Of a stretch of 64,000 bases of DNA, positions 43,837 through 54,800 are shown piece by piece. Origin of the DNA: Peribacillus frigoritolerans (GTDB taxonomy: Bacteria > Bacillota > Bacilli > Bacillales > DSM-1321); NCBI RefSeq assembly GCF_001636405.1, contig NZ_KV440950.1, forward strand, positions 4,951,977 to 5,015,976, in the 5' to 3' direction. The position numbers and the translations under genes were made by a program. The notes under the pieces were generated by a model. The model was not told the DNA's origin and did no database searches. It worked only from the letters and a program-made list of their open reading frames with translations. Each line of letters begins with the position of its first letter. Position 1 is the first letter of the stretch.

Positions 43837-46800
43837 TTATTTGTTAGAATTCAATATATGAAACAAATCTTCCTCAGTGAGCATCGCATCCGGGAAATCA
43901 CTTTCTATTAAAGAACCTTGGTCAAATTCAGTTCCCTTGATTTCCATGACAACATCACCAATAGCTTCCATTATTAGATTCATCTTTTCTTCGGCTAATT
44001 TTGAAATTATTTTTATGGTTAGTTTTCCAGCCTGGATAAATGACAGGAAATGCAATTTTGGTTTATTTTCAAACTCACCAAAGTCCCTGCTATTGGATGA
44101 TTCAAATTGAGAATCCAATCTTCCTAAGTAATTAAAAGTAACGTAGACATCCGGCTCCTGAATGACCCCAGGTCGTAAATACTTGATGACGCCATAATCA
44201 AAACCTTTATTCGGGATTTCCCTTATAGCATTCTTCGTGTTTTTTAAAGTATCGTCAAACGTCCCATCTGAATGCAGCAATATTGGATACATCGCAGTAA
44301 ACCAGCCAACGGTCCTAGTAACATCGATTGTTTCATCCACCATTTCCCTGCCATGCCCTTCTACTTCCAACCAGAAGTTCTTCACTTCAAAAGATTGTTT
44401 CAAACCCTTTGCGATTAATGACAACAATACTTCTTCCACAGTCGCTTTTGATTGCCTTGATAATTCCTGGATCAAGAATTCAGTTTCTTCCTCACTGAAT
44501 GGTTTCTCCATCGTTCTTTCTTCTTTAGCTATAAAGTCTTCCGCTATCTTAAAATCCGTTATTTCACTTTTTGTTTTTTGTTCCCAATAACGGAGTGTTT
44601 CAGGGTCCATCAACGATTCATTGTATTTCTTCAAGAAGTTTGACCAGTCTTTGAATGATGACGTTTTATGAGCAAGCCTTCCTGTTTGATTGTTTAATGC
44701 CAGATCATGGAGAGTATTGAAATCCTCAAGTAAGATCCTCCAGGAAACGGCATCAATCAATAAATGGTGGATTACCCAAAAGAAGCGATACTTGTTCGGC
44801 TGTTCTTTTAAAACAAGCATTTTCATGATCGGTCCATTACTTATGTCCAATGAACCTTGAGCCTTACTTTCCCATTCATCTCTCACCCTTATTCGCGTTT
44901 CCTCATCCAAATGATGTATATCCTTATAGACTAACTCCCATGTTTTGTGTTCGGAGTCTATATTCCCGATATATTTATCGTCACGTTTTTCAAATAGGGT
45001 TAACAATCCATCATGATGTTCCACGATATGTGATAGAATTTTTTCAATGTCCTCCATTTGAGCACAGGAATCTTTACTAAAAACAATGGACTGGTTCCAA
45101 TGATTGATGGAAGCAGTATGCTCCGCAAAGAACCATTCTTGGATGGGGGTCAGTTCCACATTCCCTCTAGTGGCTATAGGTTGAATCATGACCTTGTTTT
45201 CAGTTTTCGCTATCGCTGCCAGCTCTGCTACCGTTTGATTTTCAAAAATTGATTTTGGACTGATGATTATACTTTCCTGCCTTGCTAGTGAACATATTTG
45301 AATGCTCTGAATGGAATCGCCGCCAAGTTCAAAAAAGTTATCCCGGATACTGATGTCATCCAACCCTAAGACACTTTTGAATATTTGAAGAAGCGCTTTC
45401 TGATTGAACGTCACAGGTTCTTCCAATGTATTGCTTCTGGTTACGGGTACCGGAAGAAGTGCTGAATCAATTTTCCCATTTGCATTTAACGGAAATTTGT
45501 CCACTTGCATAAAGAATGAAGGAATCATGTAACTTGGTAATCTCTCTTTTAAAAATGCTTTTAAGTGATCGTAATCAACTTGTTGTTTGGATGTGAAATA
45601 AGCGATTATTTGTTTATTTAAGTTTGGCTGATCCTGAACCTTAATGAATGAGTCACTTACTTGCGGATACGCATTGAGGTTGACCGAAATTTCATCCACT
45701 TCGACACGGAAACCTCTGATTTTCACTTGATTATCTTTACGCCCCAGAAAAATCAACTCACCATCGCTCGTGAATTTTGCAAGGTCACCGCTGCGATACA
45801 AACGCTTTCCAGCTTTAAAAGGATGTTCAATGAACTTTTCTTTTGTTAAATCAACATTATTCACATAACCAACAGCTAACCCTTCACCACCAATATATAT
45901 TTCCCCTGCAGCACCTATTGGTACAAGTCTTTGCTCAGGACTTAATAAATAGACGTCAGTATTCAGGATGGGTTTGCCTATTGAGACTTTATTATTGGTA
46001 GTCTCATTGTTTTCATACGCTTTAAACATTTCAAACGTGGTCCATACTGAATATTCCGTTGGACCGTAGGCATTATAAAAATTTATATTTTGATAGCGAT
46101 CCAGCAAGGCTATTGGACATTCAGACCCGGCTGAACCGACGAATTTCACATGGGAGCCCTCTATATTGAGCTCTTGCAATACTGCGGGCGGCAATACTAG
46201 ATGTGTTAATTTTTCACTTTTGATTTGATTTTCCAATGCGTATAAATCAAACATTTCCTCCTTATTATTCCCGATATGCAGCTCTGCACCATTTAATAAG
46301 CTTCCAAAAATCTCATATATAGAAGCGTCAAAATTAAAAGTGGCAAATTGTAATACCTTTGAGGTCTCATCAAGTTGTAAGTACTTGTTTTGGCTTATTA
46401 TTAAATTCACTACGCCTCTATGGGATAGCATGACGCCTTTTGGTTTTCCTGTAGTTCCCGAAGTATAGATTATGTAAGCTAGATCGGAAGGTGCAATAGA
46501 TTCGATACAGCACTTGGTAGCCACGTAATGTACGGATTCAAGATCAATCACCTTAGCTATTTTTTTAATGGCGGGAGCCTCAACTTGATTCGTAATGCAT
46601 ATATCCATTTTCGAATCATTGACGATATATTCCAATCTTTCAGCTGGCAGCATAGGATCAAGCGGAACGTATGCACACCCGGCTTTAATGATTCCCAACA
46701 TGCCGATTACCATATCAATCGATCTGTTTACATGCAGGCCTACCTTATTAGAACCGTTTACGGTATGATTTCTGACCAATTTCGCAATCACATTCGATCT

Positions 46801-48555
46801 TTGATCTAATTCCGAATAAGTAATGGCCTGACCATTATCAGCAACGGCTAATTTGTTTGAATGCTTCTTGACGATTCTTTTGAATATGGAGGTGATCGTC
46901 TCATTTTGATGAGCATCCGAAACCTCACCTTGCCACTCAAATAACAAATGATTCATTTGATTGTCATCTAAATATTCCAAATGACAGATAGGTATATCCG
47001 CATTTCTGCAAATTTGGAATAACCATTTTTCGAAACTCAGCATGAATCTTTCAATTGTTTCCCGCCTGAAAAGTTCATCGGAATACTCGAATTCCAGGAT
47101 TAAGTCATGAGAACCCTTCACCTTTATAGTCAGGTCATAATTTGAATAAGGAATTTCGAATTTGTCTTGTTCAAGAGTGAAGAATGCGTTGCTAAAGTTC
47201 CCGTCAAAGCTTTCTTCCATTGCCAAAGCTGTTTGGAACAATGGGGAATGACTGAGATCCCTGTCTGGATTAATGATTTCAACGATTTTTTCAAATGGAA
47301 AAGCCTGATGTTCCAATACATCCAAAATCACTTTACGATTCCGGTTCAATATTTCATGAAATGATTCTGATGGATCAACGGTCAGCTTCAATGGCAACGT
47401 ATTGACAAAGCATCCAACTGTCCGGGCAAATTCTTCTTGGCCACGGTTTGCCACGGTACTCCCGACAATGATTTGATTCTTCCCGGTATACCGACTTAAA
47501 AACACTTGATAGGCGGTCATCATAAAAGCATATAAAGTCGTACCATTCTCCTTTAAAACCCTGTCAATCCATGCACGAAGTTCATTCGTTATGGCCATTT
47601 CCAGTCTTTCGCCTGAGTAAGAAGGTGATTTTGGACGTTGAAAGTCAAATGGAAGTTCTAATGCTTCTTCCTCTTGATCTAAATAACTTTCCCAAAACCT
47701 CCTTTGGCTTGGCGTGCTTTCCTCGACCCACTCCTTATGCCAGACAGCATAATCTAAATATTGCATGTCCAGAGGGGGAATATCCCCAACCCTGCCTGTT
47801 TGAATTCTTTCATAAATCTCCAATAACTCTTCGAAAAAGGTGACAAACGATACTCCATCAAAAATGATATGGTGAAAATTGCATACCACATAATGTTTTT
47901 CTTCATCAACTCGAAATAGTTTCATATTAAATAAATGATCATTTTCCAGGTCGAAGCATCTTTCCATTTCTTCAGTAAGATGGGAGGTGACCATTAAATC
48001 GCTGACTTCTGGATCTAATCCCCTGCAGTCTTCATAGGCAATCATGTTTCGGCTTTTTTTTGATAAGAATTGAAGGATTTGATGTTCTTCCCCTTTGAAA
48101 TTAGTTCGCAAAGTTTCATGGCGTTCAATCATGAAATCTAATGCCTGTTGCAGGTCATCAATGTCCACAACGCCATTTAAAATGAATTTAAATGGCATAT
48201 TATAGAGCATTTTCCTTTCATCCAGGCTGTTGAACAGATACATTCGATCTTGATTATGAGAAAGCATTCCTTCACTTTTCCCACGTTTATAAGGCTTATT
48301 TACCTCGTCTTCCCTCATGTCGAGGAGCATGTCCAGAAAACTTGCCAGTTTTTCTATATTCCATTGACTTGAAATGATTTCCGGTGTTAATTGAATACCA
48401 AACTCCTGTTTTATCGAAGACAAAAACTCATCTTTTTTTTCATTTGTGCTTAGTGATTCATTCATGTCCTCTACTAGTGATAGTTTTAAAGGTTCAATAA
48501 CAATTGAAATCAAGTTTAATAGCCTATTTTCCGTTTCACTGATCATCCTGTTCAT
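43837..48555 (-). CDS. NRPS2: C-A-T-E module 4 (D-residue)
   Basis: About 1572 residues from the ATG at 48555 (GAGGTG 7 nt upstream; the longer frame starts at a TTG without a site). Residues 1-95 look like a worn carrier/linker region without a Ser motif. Then C (H-H-I-I-F-D-G, about 231, LCL type), A (F-D-A-S-I-Y-E, about 741; specificity read as D-A-Y-V-G-A-A-V-W-K, not assigned), carrier (L-G-G-D-S, about 1077) and an epimerase with H-H-L-L-I-D-A-V-S-W (about 1264; the Gly of DG is Ala, but the catalytic His pair and Asp are kept). Product: a D-configured residue of unknown side chain. Confidence 0.95.
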   Translation of the reverse strand: MNRMISETENRLLNLISIVIEPLKLSLVEDMNESLSTNEKKDEFLSSIKQEFGIQLTPEIISSQWNIEKLASFLDMLLDMREDEVNKPYKRGKSEGMLSHNQDRMYLFNSLDERKMLYNMPFKFILNGVVDIDDLQQALDFMIERHETLRTNFKGEEHQILQFLSKKSRNMIAYEDCRGLDPEVSDLMVTSHLTEEMERCFDLENDHLFNMKLFRVDEEKHYVVCNFHHIIFDGVSFVTFFEELLEIYERIQTGRVGDIPPLDMQYLDYAVWHKEWVEESTPSQRRFWESYLDQEEEALELPFDFQRPKSPSYSGERLEMAITNELRAWIDRVLKENGTTLYAFMMTAYQVFLSRYTGKNQIIVGSTVANRGQEEFARTVGCFVNTLPLKLTVDPSESFHEILNRNRKVILDVLEHQAFPFEKIVEIINPDRDLSHSPLFQTALAMEESFDGNFSNAFFTLEQDKFEIPYSNYDLTIKVKGSHDLILEFEYSDELFRRETIERFMLSFEKWLFQICRNADIPICHLEYLDDNQMNHLLFEWQGEVSDAHQNETITSIFKRIVKKHSNKLAVADNGQAITYSELDQRSNVIAKLVRNHTVNGSNKVGLHVNRSIDMVIGMLGIIKAGCAYVPLDPMLPAERLEYIVNDSKMDICITNQVEAPAIKKIAKVIDLESVHYVATKCCIESIAPSDLAYIIYTSGTTGKPKGVMLSHRGVVNLIISQNKYLQLDETSKVLQFATFNFDASIYEIFGSLLNGAELHIGNNKEEMFDLYALENQIKSEKLTHLVLPPAVLQELNIEGSHVKFVGSAGSECPIALLDRYQNINFYNAYGPTEYSVWTTFEMFKAYENNETTNNKVSIGKPILNTDVYLLSPEQRLVPIGAAGEIYIGGEGLAVGYVNNVDLTKEKFIEHPFKAGKRLYRSGDLAKFTSDGELIFLGRKDNQVKIRGFRVEVDEISVNLNAYPQVSDSFIKVQDQPNLNKQIIAYFTSKQQVDYDHLKAFLKERLPSYMIPSFFMQVDKFPLNANGKIDSALLPVPVTRSNTLEEPVTFNQKALLQIFKSVLGLDDISIRDNFFELGGDSIQSIQICSLARQESIIISPKSIFENQTVAELAAIAKTENKVMIQPIATRGNVELTPIQEWFFAEHTASINHWNQSIVFSKDSCAQMEDIEKILSHIVEHHDGLLTLFEKRDDKYIGNIDSEHKTWELVYKDIHHLDEETRIRVRDEWESKAQGSLDISNGPIMKMLVLKEQPNKYRFFWVIHHLLIDAVSWRILLEDFNTLHDLALNNQTGRLAHKTSSFKDWSNFLKKYNESLMDPETLRYWEQKTKSEITDFKIAEDFIAKEERTMEKPFSEEETEFLIQELSRQSKATVEEVLLSLIAKGLKQSFEVKNFWLEVEGHGREMVDETIDVTRTVGWFTAMYPILLHSDGTFDDTLKNTKNAIREIPNKGFDYGVIKYLRPGVIQEPDVYVTFNYLGRLDSQFESSNSRDFGEFENKPKLHFLSFIQAGKLTIKIISKLAEEKMNLIMEAIGDVVMEIKGTEFDQGSLIESDFPDAMLTEEDLFHILNSNK

Positions 48556-48581
48556 AGAAAAACACCTCAATTCTTTTCCAT

Positions 48582-48848
48582 TCAACTTAACTTATGCATA
48601 TCGTCCAATTGTTTGATGAGTACAGATAGTTCCTTGATGGTGGATTGTTCGAACATCACCTTGATTGGTAATCTCACTCCCAGGTTATTCTTCACCATTT
48701 GAATAAATTGCATCGCTAAAAGAGAATTCCCCCCTAAGTCAAAGAAGTTGGAATCTGTATCTATTGTCTCTTGTTCTAAAATTTCTTTCCAAAATCCAAT
48801 AAGTTTTTCCTCAATTAACCTTTCCTTCACCGCAATTGTTGTCTCCAT
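48582..48848 (-). CDS. Free-standing peptidyl-carrier protein (module 3 carrier)
   Basis: An 88-residue carrier domain with the phosphopantetheine serine in F-F-D-L-G-G-N-S-L-L-A-M-Q (Ser about 41). It lies between the C-terminal C domain of NRPS1 and the N-terminal C domain of NRPS2, exactly where a module-3 A-T pair should be. It starts 10 nt after NRPS1 and ends 26 nt before NRPS2, so it is certainly in the operon. No dedicated A domain accompanies it. It most likely receives its amino acid in trans. Confidence 0.93.
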   Translation of the reverse strand: METTIAVKERLIEEKLIGFWKEILEQETIDTDSNFFDLGGNSLLAMQFIQMVKNNLGVRLPIKVMFEQSTIKELSVLIKQLDDMHKLS

Positions 48849-48858
48849 ATATTTCCCC

Positions 48859-51800
48859 TCATTTCACTTTTGATTTTTCCAGCATTTCACTTAAGATTTG
48901 ATTAAATATAGAAAGTACGGATGACCTTAACTTTGGATTGACCGCTGCCTCATTAAATTTAATTTGAACACTTGAACCAGGGGTGATGATGATGACGATT
49001 GGATAATGGGTCGTTTCCCGTCCTTCTTTCAAACTAACATTGATTTCATCATTATTAGCTAGTTTCATCGGATAGTTTTCAAAAGCATATAATGATTCAA
49101 ATAGTTGGTTTTCCAAATTAGCCCACTCATAAATCTCTGATAAAGGTGTATTCTCATAGGCACTTAATTCCAAAAATTCATTTTGAACCTCATCCAGTAT
49201 TTCCATGTAGCTCTTTTCGTGGCTGATATGCTTGATGAACGGCACAGTGTTGATAAATGGACCAACCATTGCCTCAATATTTTGGATAGGAATATTCCTG
49301 CCGGATGTCACTACGCCGCAGCATACATTTTCCGTACCTTTTATTTCTTTCAAAGTGGCTAGCCAAATGGTTAGAAAGAAAGTATTCATGGTAATCTTGT
49401 ATTCCTGACAGAATCGTTGAATGGAATCACTTAATTCCTCATCCAATACTTTCAAATAGCTATTCTCAATGTACCCCTCGCCTTCTTGCACTCCCATTAA
49501 ACTGGATCCGGAATTCCGGGTACCTTCCAATTTCCCTGCCCAATAGTCCCGCAGTTCCTTATTACTTGTATAATCTTTCATATATTCAACATACTTTTTA
49601 AATGAAGGACTCACGGATGATGATGGTGTTATTGAATGATAAGCAGCAAAAATGTCATTAATCACCATCGAGTAACTCCAGCCATCCATAATAATATGAT
49701 GGAATGTCCATATTAATTGGTATTGATTTTCCGCAAGCTTAACGATCATGAAGCGATTCAGCTTATTATTCTCGATATCTATGATCTTATATTGTTCTGC
49801 TAACAACTTTTCCAACTTCTCTTGATGATTGATCATTTCTTCATATTCAATCTCGGTATCCATGGAACTCATTAAAAGTTGGTAGAATACCCCTTTTCTG
49901 CTTGAATATAATTTGGTTTTTAAAATGTCATGTTTCCCTGCAGTTGTCACAATGGCATTGGTTAATTTATCGACGTCCAGGAAACCTTTAATATCAAAAA
50001 TGAGCTGTACTTTATACTGGCTGCTTTCACTATCAAACAAGCTATGGTACAACATCCCTTTTTGCAAAGCCGTCAATTCATAAATATCAATAATGCCTGT
50101 TTCGTTGTGCAATAGTTGGTTAAGTTCCTCTTCGGGCATATCCACCAATGGAAAGTCTTCCGGACGGTACATCTGTTTTCCCCTTGTTTCTTCTTCCAAT
50201 GTCCGTAACAATTCCGGCATATTGTGTTGAATATATTGCTCAAAATCTTCTCTTACGAAATGTCTGTTATAGTTTATTTTTATGGTTTGCTCCTCATTCA
50301 CTACAAGCAATTCGATATCGACTTCATGTTCGGTATAGGAATTATGTTGAATATCTTGTTCACTAAAAAAGGTGACCTCTTTTGCAGCCCATTCATTGTT
50401 TTGGTGAAATCTACCTAGATTATTGAAACTGATGATCGGCCTATTTTGTTTCATATATGTCTCGCCGCATAATTCGGTTATGATCCCATACTCAATCCCT
50501 TTATTAGGCAGGGTCCTTAATTTTTTCTTTGTACCTTGAATCGTGTTCGAAATCGATTCTTTATTTTCTATATAGACCGGGCACATGGTAGTAAACCAGC
50601 CTACTGTCCTGGATAGATCGACACCTGCAAATAACTCTTCGCGACCATGTCCCTCCAAAGTAAAATGAATATCTTTTTTATTAAAATATTTCCCTATTAG
50701 CGCTGCGAAAATGGATAAGTATATTTCATCGATAGATGCTTTATACGTTTTTGTCATATCATTATAGATTTTGCTTGTAATCTCTTTATTCAGTTTCATT
50801 TCAAATGATTTTCCATCGTAAACATTTCCTGTTTTGACCAGGGCGTTTTCATATACCGTTTCATGTTCATTCAGCCAGTACTCTTTAATGCCTAAAGGAA
50901 TGCTATTTTTATATTCATTGAGGTTATTCGCCCATTCCTTATATGATGTCGTTTTATTATCCAGTTTTAGTTCCTGATTGTTTATATCCTGAATATATAG
51001 CCGGTCAAAATCTTCGATCAAGATTCTCCAGGAAACCCCATCAACAAGTAAATGATGAATGATCCAAATGATTACATGCTCGTTTTGCCCAGTATTGATA
51101 CATACTATTTTCATTAGTGGTCCGTTTGAAATGTTGATGCCTTGTTGTGCACCGGTCCCGAGTCTAGCTATTTCCCGTTCCTGTTGGTCCTTATTCAGGT
51201 TTGATAGATTTACGTAATTCAAAGTCCAATTTTCAGACGGGCCGATTTGCTTTTCCACCTGCGAAAATGATTCTTCTCTATTGAACCTTAATCTGAGCCC
51301 ATCATGATGTCTGACGATATGGGCCATGATTCTTTGCAACCGTTTCTCATTCAATTGCGGGTAGCCCTTTAACGTTACAGATTGATTCCAATGATTATAA
51401 TTATTTATTTGTTGAGTGAAAAACCAACTTTGAATAGGTGTAAATGGTGCCTTTCCAAAAACATCTGACTGATTTATCGTTACATCGCCCGTCAATTCCA
51501 CAACCTTTGCCAGCTCTTCGATACTTTGTTTTTCAAAGATGTTTTTTGAAGTGATGAGAAGATTTTCTTTCTTGGCAAGTGAACAAATTTGAATGCTTAG
51601 GATGGAGTCTCCTCCACATTCGAAAAAGTTATCAAAGATGGTTATTTCCTGATTATTCAGTACCTCTTTCCATATCTTTAACAATTTTTGTTCCGTTCCA
51701 TTCATGACACTTTTACTGTTAGTGCCTTCCGGGTTCGTTTTTGTATCCGGCAAGCTCTTAGCATCCACTTTGCCGTTAACGGTTAGCGGAAAGGACTCCA

Positions 51801-54800
51801 TTTTAATGAAATAAGAAGGAATCATATAATGTGGAAGATGATTCTTCATATAATCCCGGATATAATTTTCTTCAAGGTCATTGTCGGAGATATAATAGGC
51901 CATGATGAATTTCTTCGATTTAGATTCATCTTTTATCGCTATGAAGCAATCCTTTATACCAGGGCATTTATTTAGAACTGCACTGACCTCCCCAAGTTCG
52001 ATACGATATCCGCGTATTTTCACTTGGTCATCAGCCCTGCCTGCAAAGAGTAGATTTCCACCCTCCGCATACTTAACCAAATCTCCAGTTTTATATAGTT
52101 TCCTTGAGGGATTGAACGGATTTTGAATGAAGCTTTCATCGTTTTTCCCCGGATTATTTATATATCCCCTTGCAATGCCTTTCCCGCCGATATACAGCTC
52201 ACCTATTTGACCTTTAGGAGCAGGCTTCATCCTGGAATTGAACACGTATGCTTCTGCATTTAAGATTGGCTTTCCGATCGGAATCACTTGATCATCACTT
52301 GGAAGTACCTTATATGCTGTTGCAACGACAGTGCCCTCCGTTGGACCATAATTATTATATAAATCAAAGCTCAAACTATCGGGTATCGTTTTTAAACGAT
52401 CTCCCCCTGTCAAAATGGCTCTGATTGATTCTGGAAATTTCATATCGTTAATAAATAATTGCTCGAGCAGCCCCGTTGAAAAAAACGCGAGTGTGACCTT
52501 CTCCTTTTCCATCTTCTCCGAAAGGATTTCTACATCCAATAAATCATAGTAATCCAGTATCAGGAGTTTATTCCCATTCGTCAGATAAGGGAATATCTCC
52601 CAAACGGAAGCGTCAAAAGATGTATTCGAAACCAGTACTGCTGCATCCTTTCCATCTACTGAATAATAATTGATATGCCAATTACAGAGGTTGGCCAACC
52701 CTCCATGTTCAATCATGACCCCTTTAGGTTTTCCCGTTGTTCCTGAAGTGTAGATGATATAGGCCAGATCACTTTCCGATATCTTTGTTGAATCGAATAC
52801 TGTGCATTCAATTTCTGGTTCTTTTAGTATGTCTTCGATACATAAAAGTTTTCCTTCATCACCGGGATACTTTGGAAGTCCTTCTTCATTACTTAAACAA
52901 TATGTGATTTGAGAATCCTCAATCATATGTTTCAACCGTGACACTGGCTGTGAAGGGTCCAAAGGCACATATGCCGCCCCAACTTTCATAATGGCTAAAA
53001 TGGCCGTAACCATATTGATCGATCGATCCATAAAAATCCCAATTCTATCCTCTACACCTACATGATTTAGGAATAAGCGTTGTGCCACCTGATTTGCCCG
53101 GGCATTTAACTCGCTATACGTCACCTGATCATCACCATGAACAATGGCAACATCATTGAAATTTGTACTCACTTTATTCTCAAACCTGGTTATTACATCT
53201 TCAAAACGATGACCTTCCACTTCTAGAGTTACATTGCCTGTCCCCATTTCGATTAATGATCGCAACTGTGCAGGCTCTAAGTAGGTAATGTCCTTTATCC
53301 GCTTGCTTTCCTTGGTTGTAATCTCTAACAGCCAATGCTGAAAATTACTAGCCATTCTTTGAATCGTCGTTTTATTGAATAATGCTTTGTTATATTCAAA
53401 CGAAATGAGTAATTCATCCTCATCCATTTCTTCTGCCTGAACAACCAAATCAAATTTAGCTTTAAAGGTATTGATTTTTTTCGGTTTTAACTTGAAATTC
53501 CTATATGCCAGCTTTTCTTTTTGGTTATTTTGCAGGACGAATACTGTATCGAACAATGGAGTATTTTCCATGGTTCTTTCTGCCGATAAATATTTCAAAA
53601 TCTCCTTAGTAGGTAAATTTTGATGGTCAAAAACACCTGCAATATTTTTTATGTTTTTTCGCAAAATCCCTTCAAATGAATCTTCCTGGGATACATGTAA
53701 TTTAAAGGGCAAGGTGTTGACGAAATATCCTATCAATTGTTCAGTATCCACATGGTTTCTCTTCGCCAAAGGACTGCCCACGACAACTTCCTCTTCATCA
53801 AAGTAAACCGATAAAAAGGTTTGATAGGCGGTAAGTAAACTCATGAACAAAGTCGATTTCGTTTTTTTATGAAGACTTTCCAGGTTGTCTTGAATTTCTT
53901 TAGGTAACAAAAAGCTGATAATATCGGACGTGCTTTTACCTTCTCCGGTTTTTTGATGATCATATTGTAAAAAAGACTTTTGCCGTAATGCCGTTATTTC
54001 ATTACTCCAGAACTCATTATCCTTACCTGTTACATAATTTGGTGAGTTTTTTTGCCATAAAGCATAATCTCCATATTGGATTGATTGGTTATCTCTATCA
54101 TTTCGGTCGCCATTCTCGATTTCCTCATAAATGGCAAACCATTCATTGATCAATAATGGAATCGACCAACCATCAAAAATAATATGGTGGATGTTACATA
54201 ATAATTGATATTCACTTTCATTCCTCTTCACTAACGTAATTGATAGGAGGGGACCATTTACTAAATCAAATTGCCGTTCCGTTTCTTCCTTCACAAAGTG
54301 ATTCATTTTTTCTTCCTGCATGTCTAAAGGAAGATCCGAAACATCGAAATAATTAATATCATGATGAATCGACTCATCGAAAACCAAGATGCCCATTCCA
54401 GCTTCTTCCCTAATGACACTTTTTAAGATTTGATGTTTATTGCTTAGCTTATCTAACGATAATTCCAGGTTTCCTTCATTCACTTCACCTGCTATTTCAT
54501 ACGAAAAAACGATGTTATATAATGATTTGTCTACATTGGTTTGATGAATGAACCACAAATTTTCTTGCTCATATGTTAAAGGATATGTATTTCTGGCATT
54601 GATATGGATAGGTGTATAATCTTGCTTTCCCTCTTCTTTTTGACGAGCTTCTATGACTTCGGATAATTTCATAATCGTATCGTTTTCCAATAAAACGGAA
54701 GGAGCAATTTCAATATGAAATTGATTTTTAATATTGACAATCAATCTCATTATCGATAATGAGTTCATTCCACTTTCAAGTAGCGACTGATTATTTTTTA

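Noticed and set aside
44750-44775. Inactivated epimerase in NRPS2 because of H-H-L-L-I-D-A
   Set aside because: The catalytic His pair and Asp are present; Ala in place of Gly after the Asp is tolerated in E domains.
48555-48585. Starting NRPS2 at the TTG at 48585, which overlaps the carrier-protein stop
   Set aside because: The ATG at 48555 has GAGGTG at the right spacing, whereas the TTG has no site.
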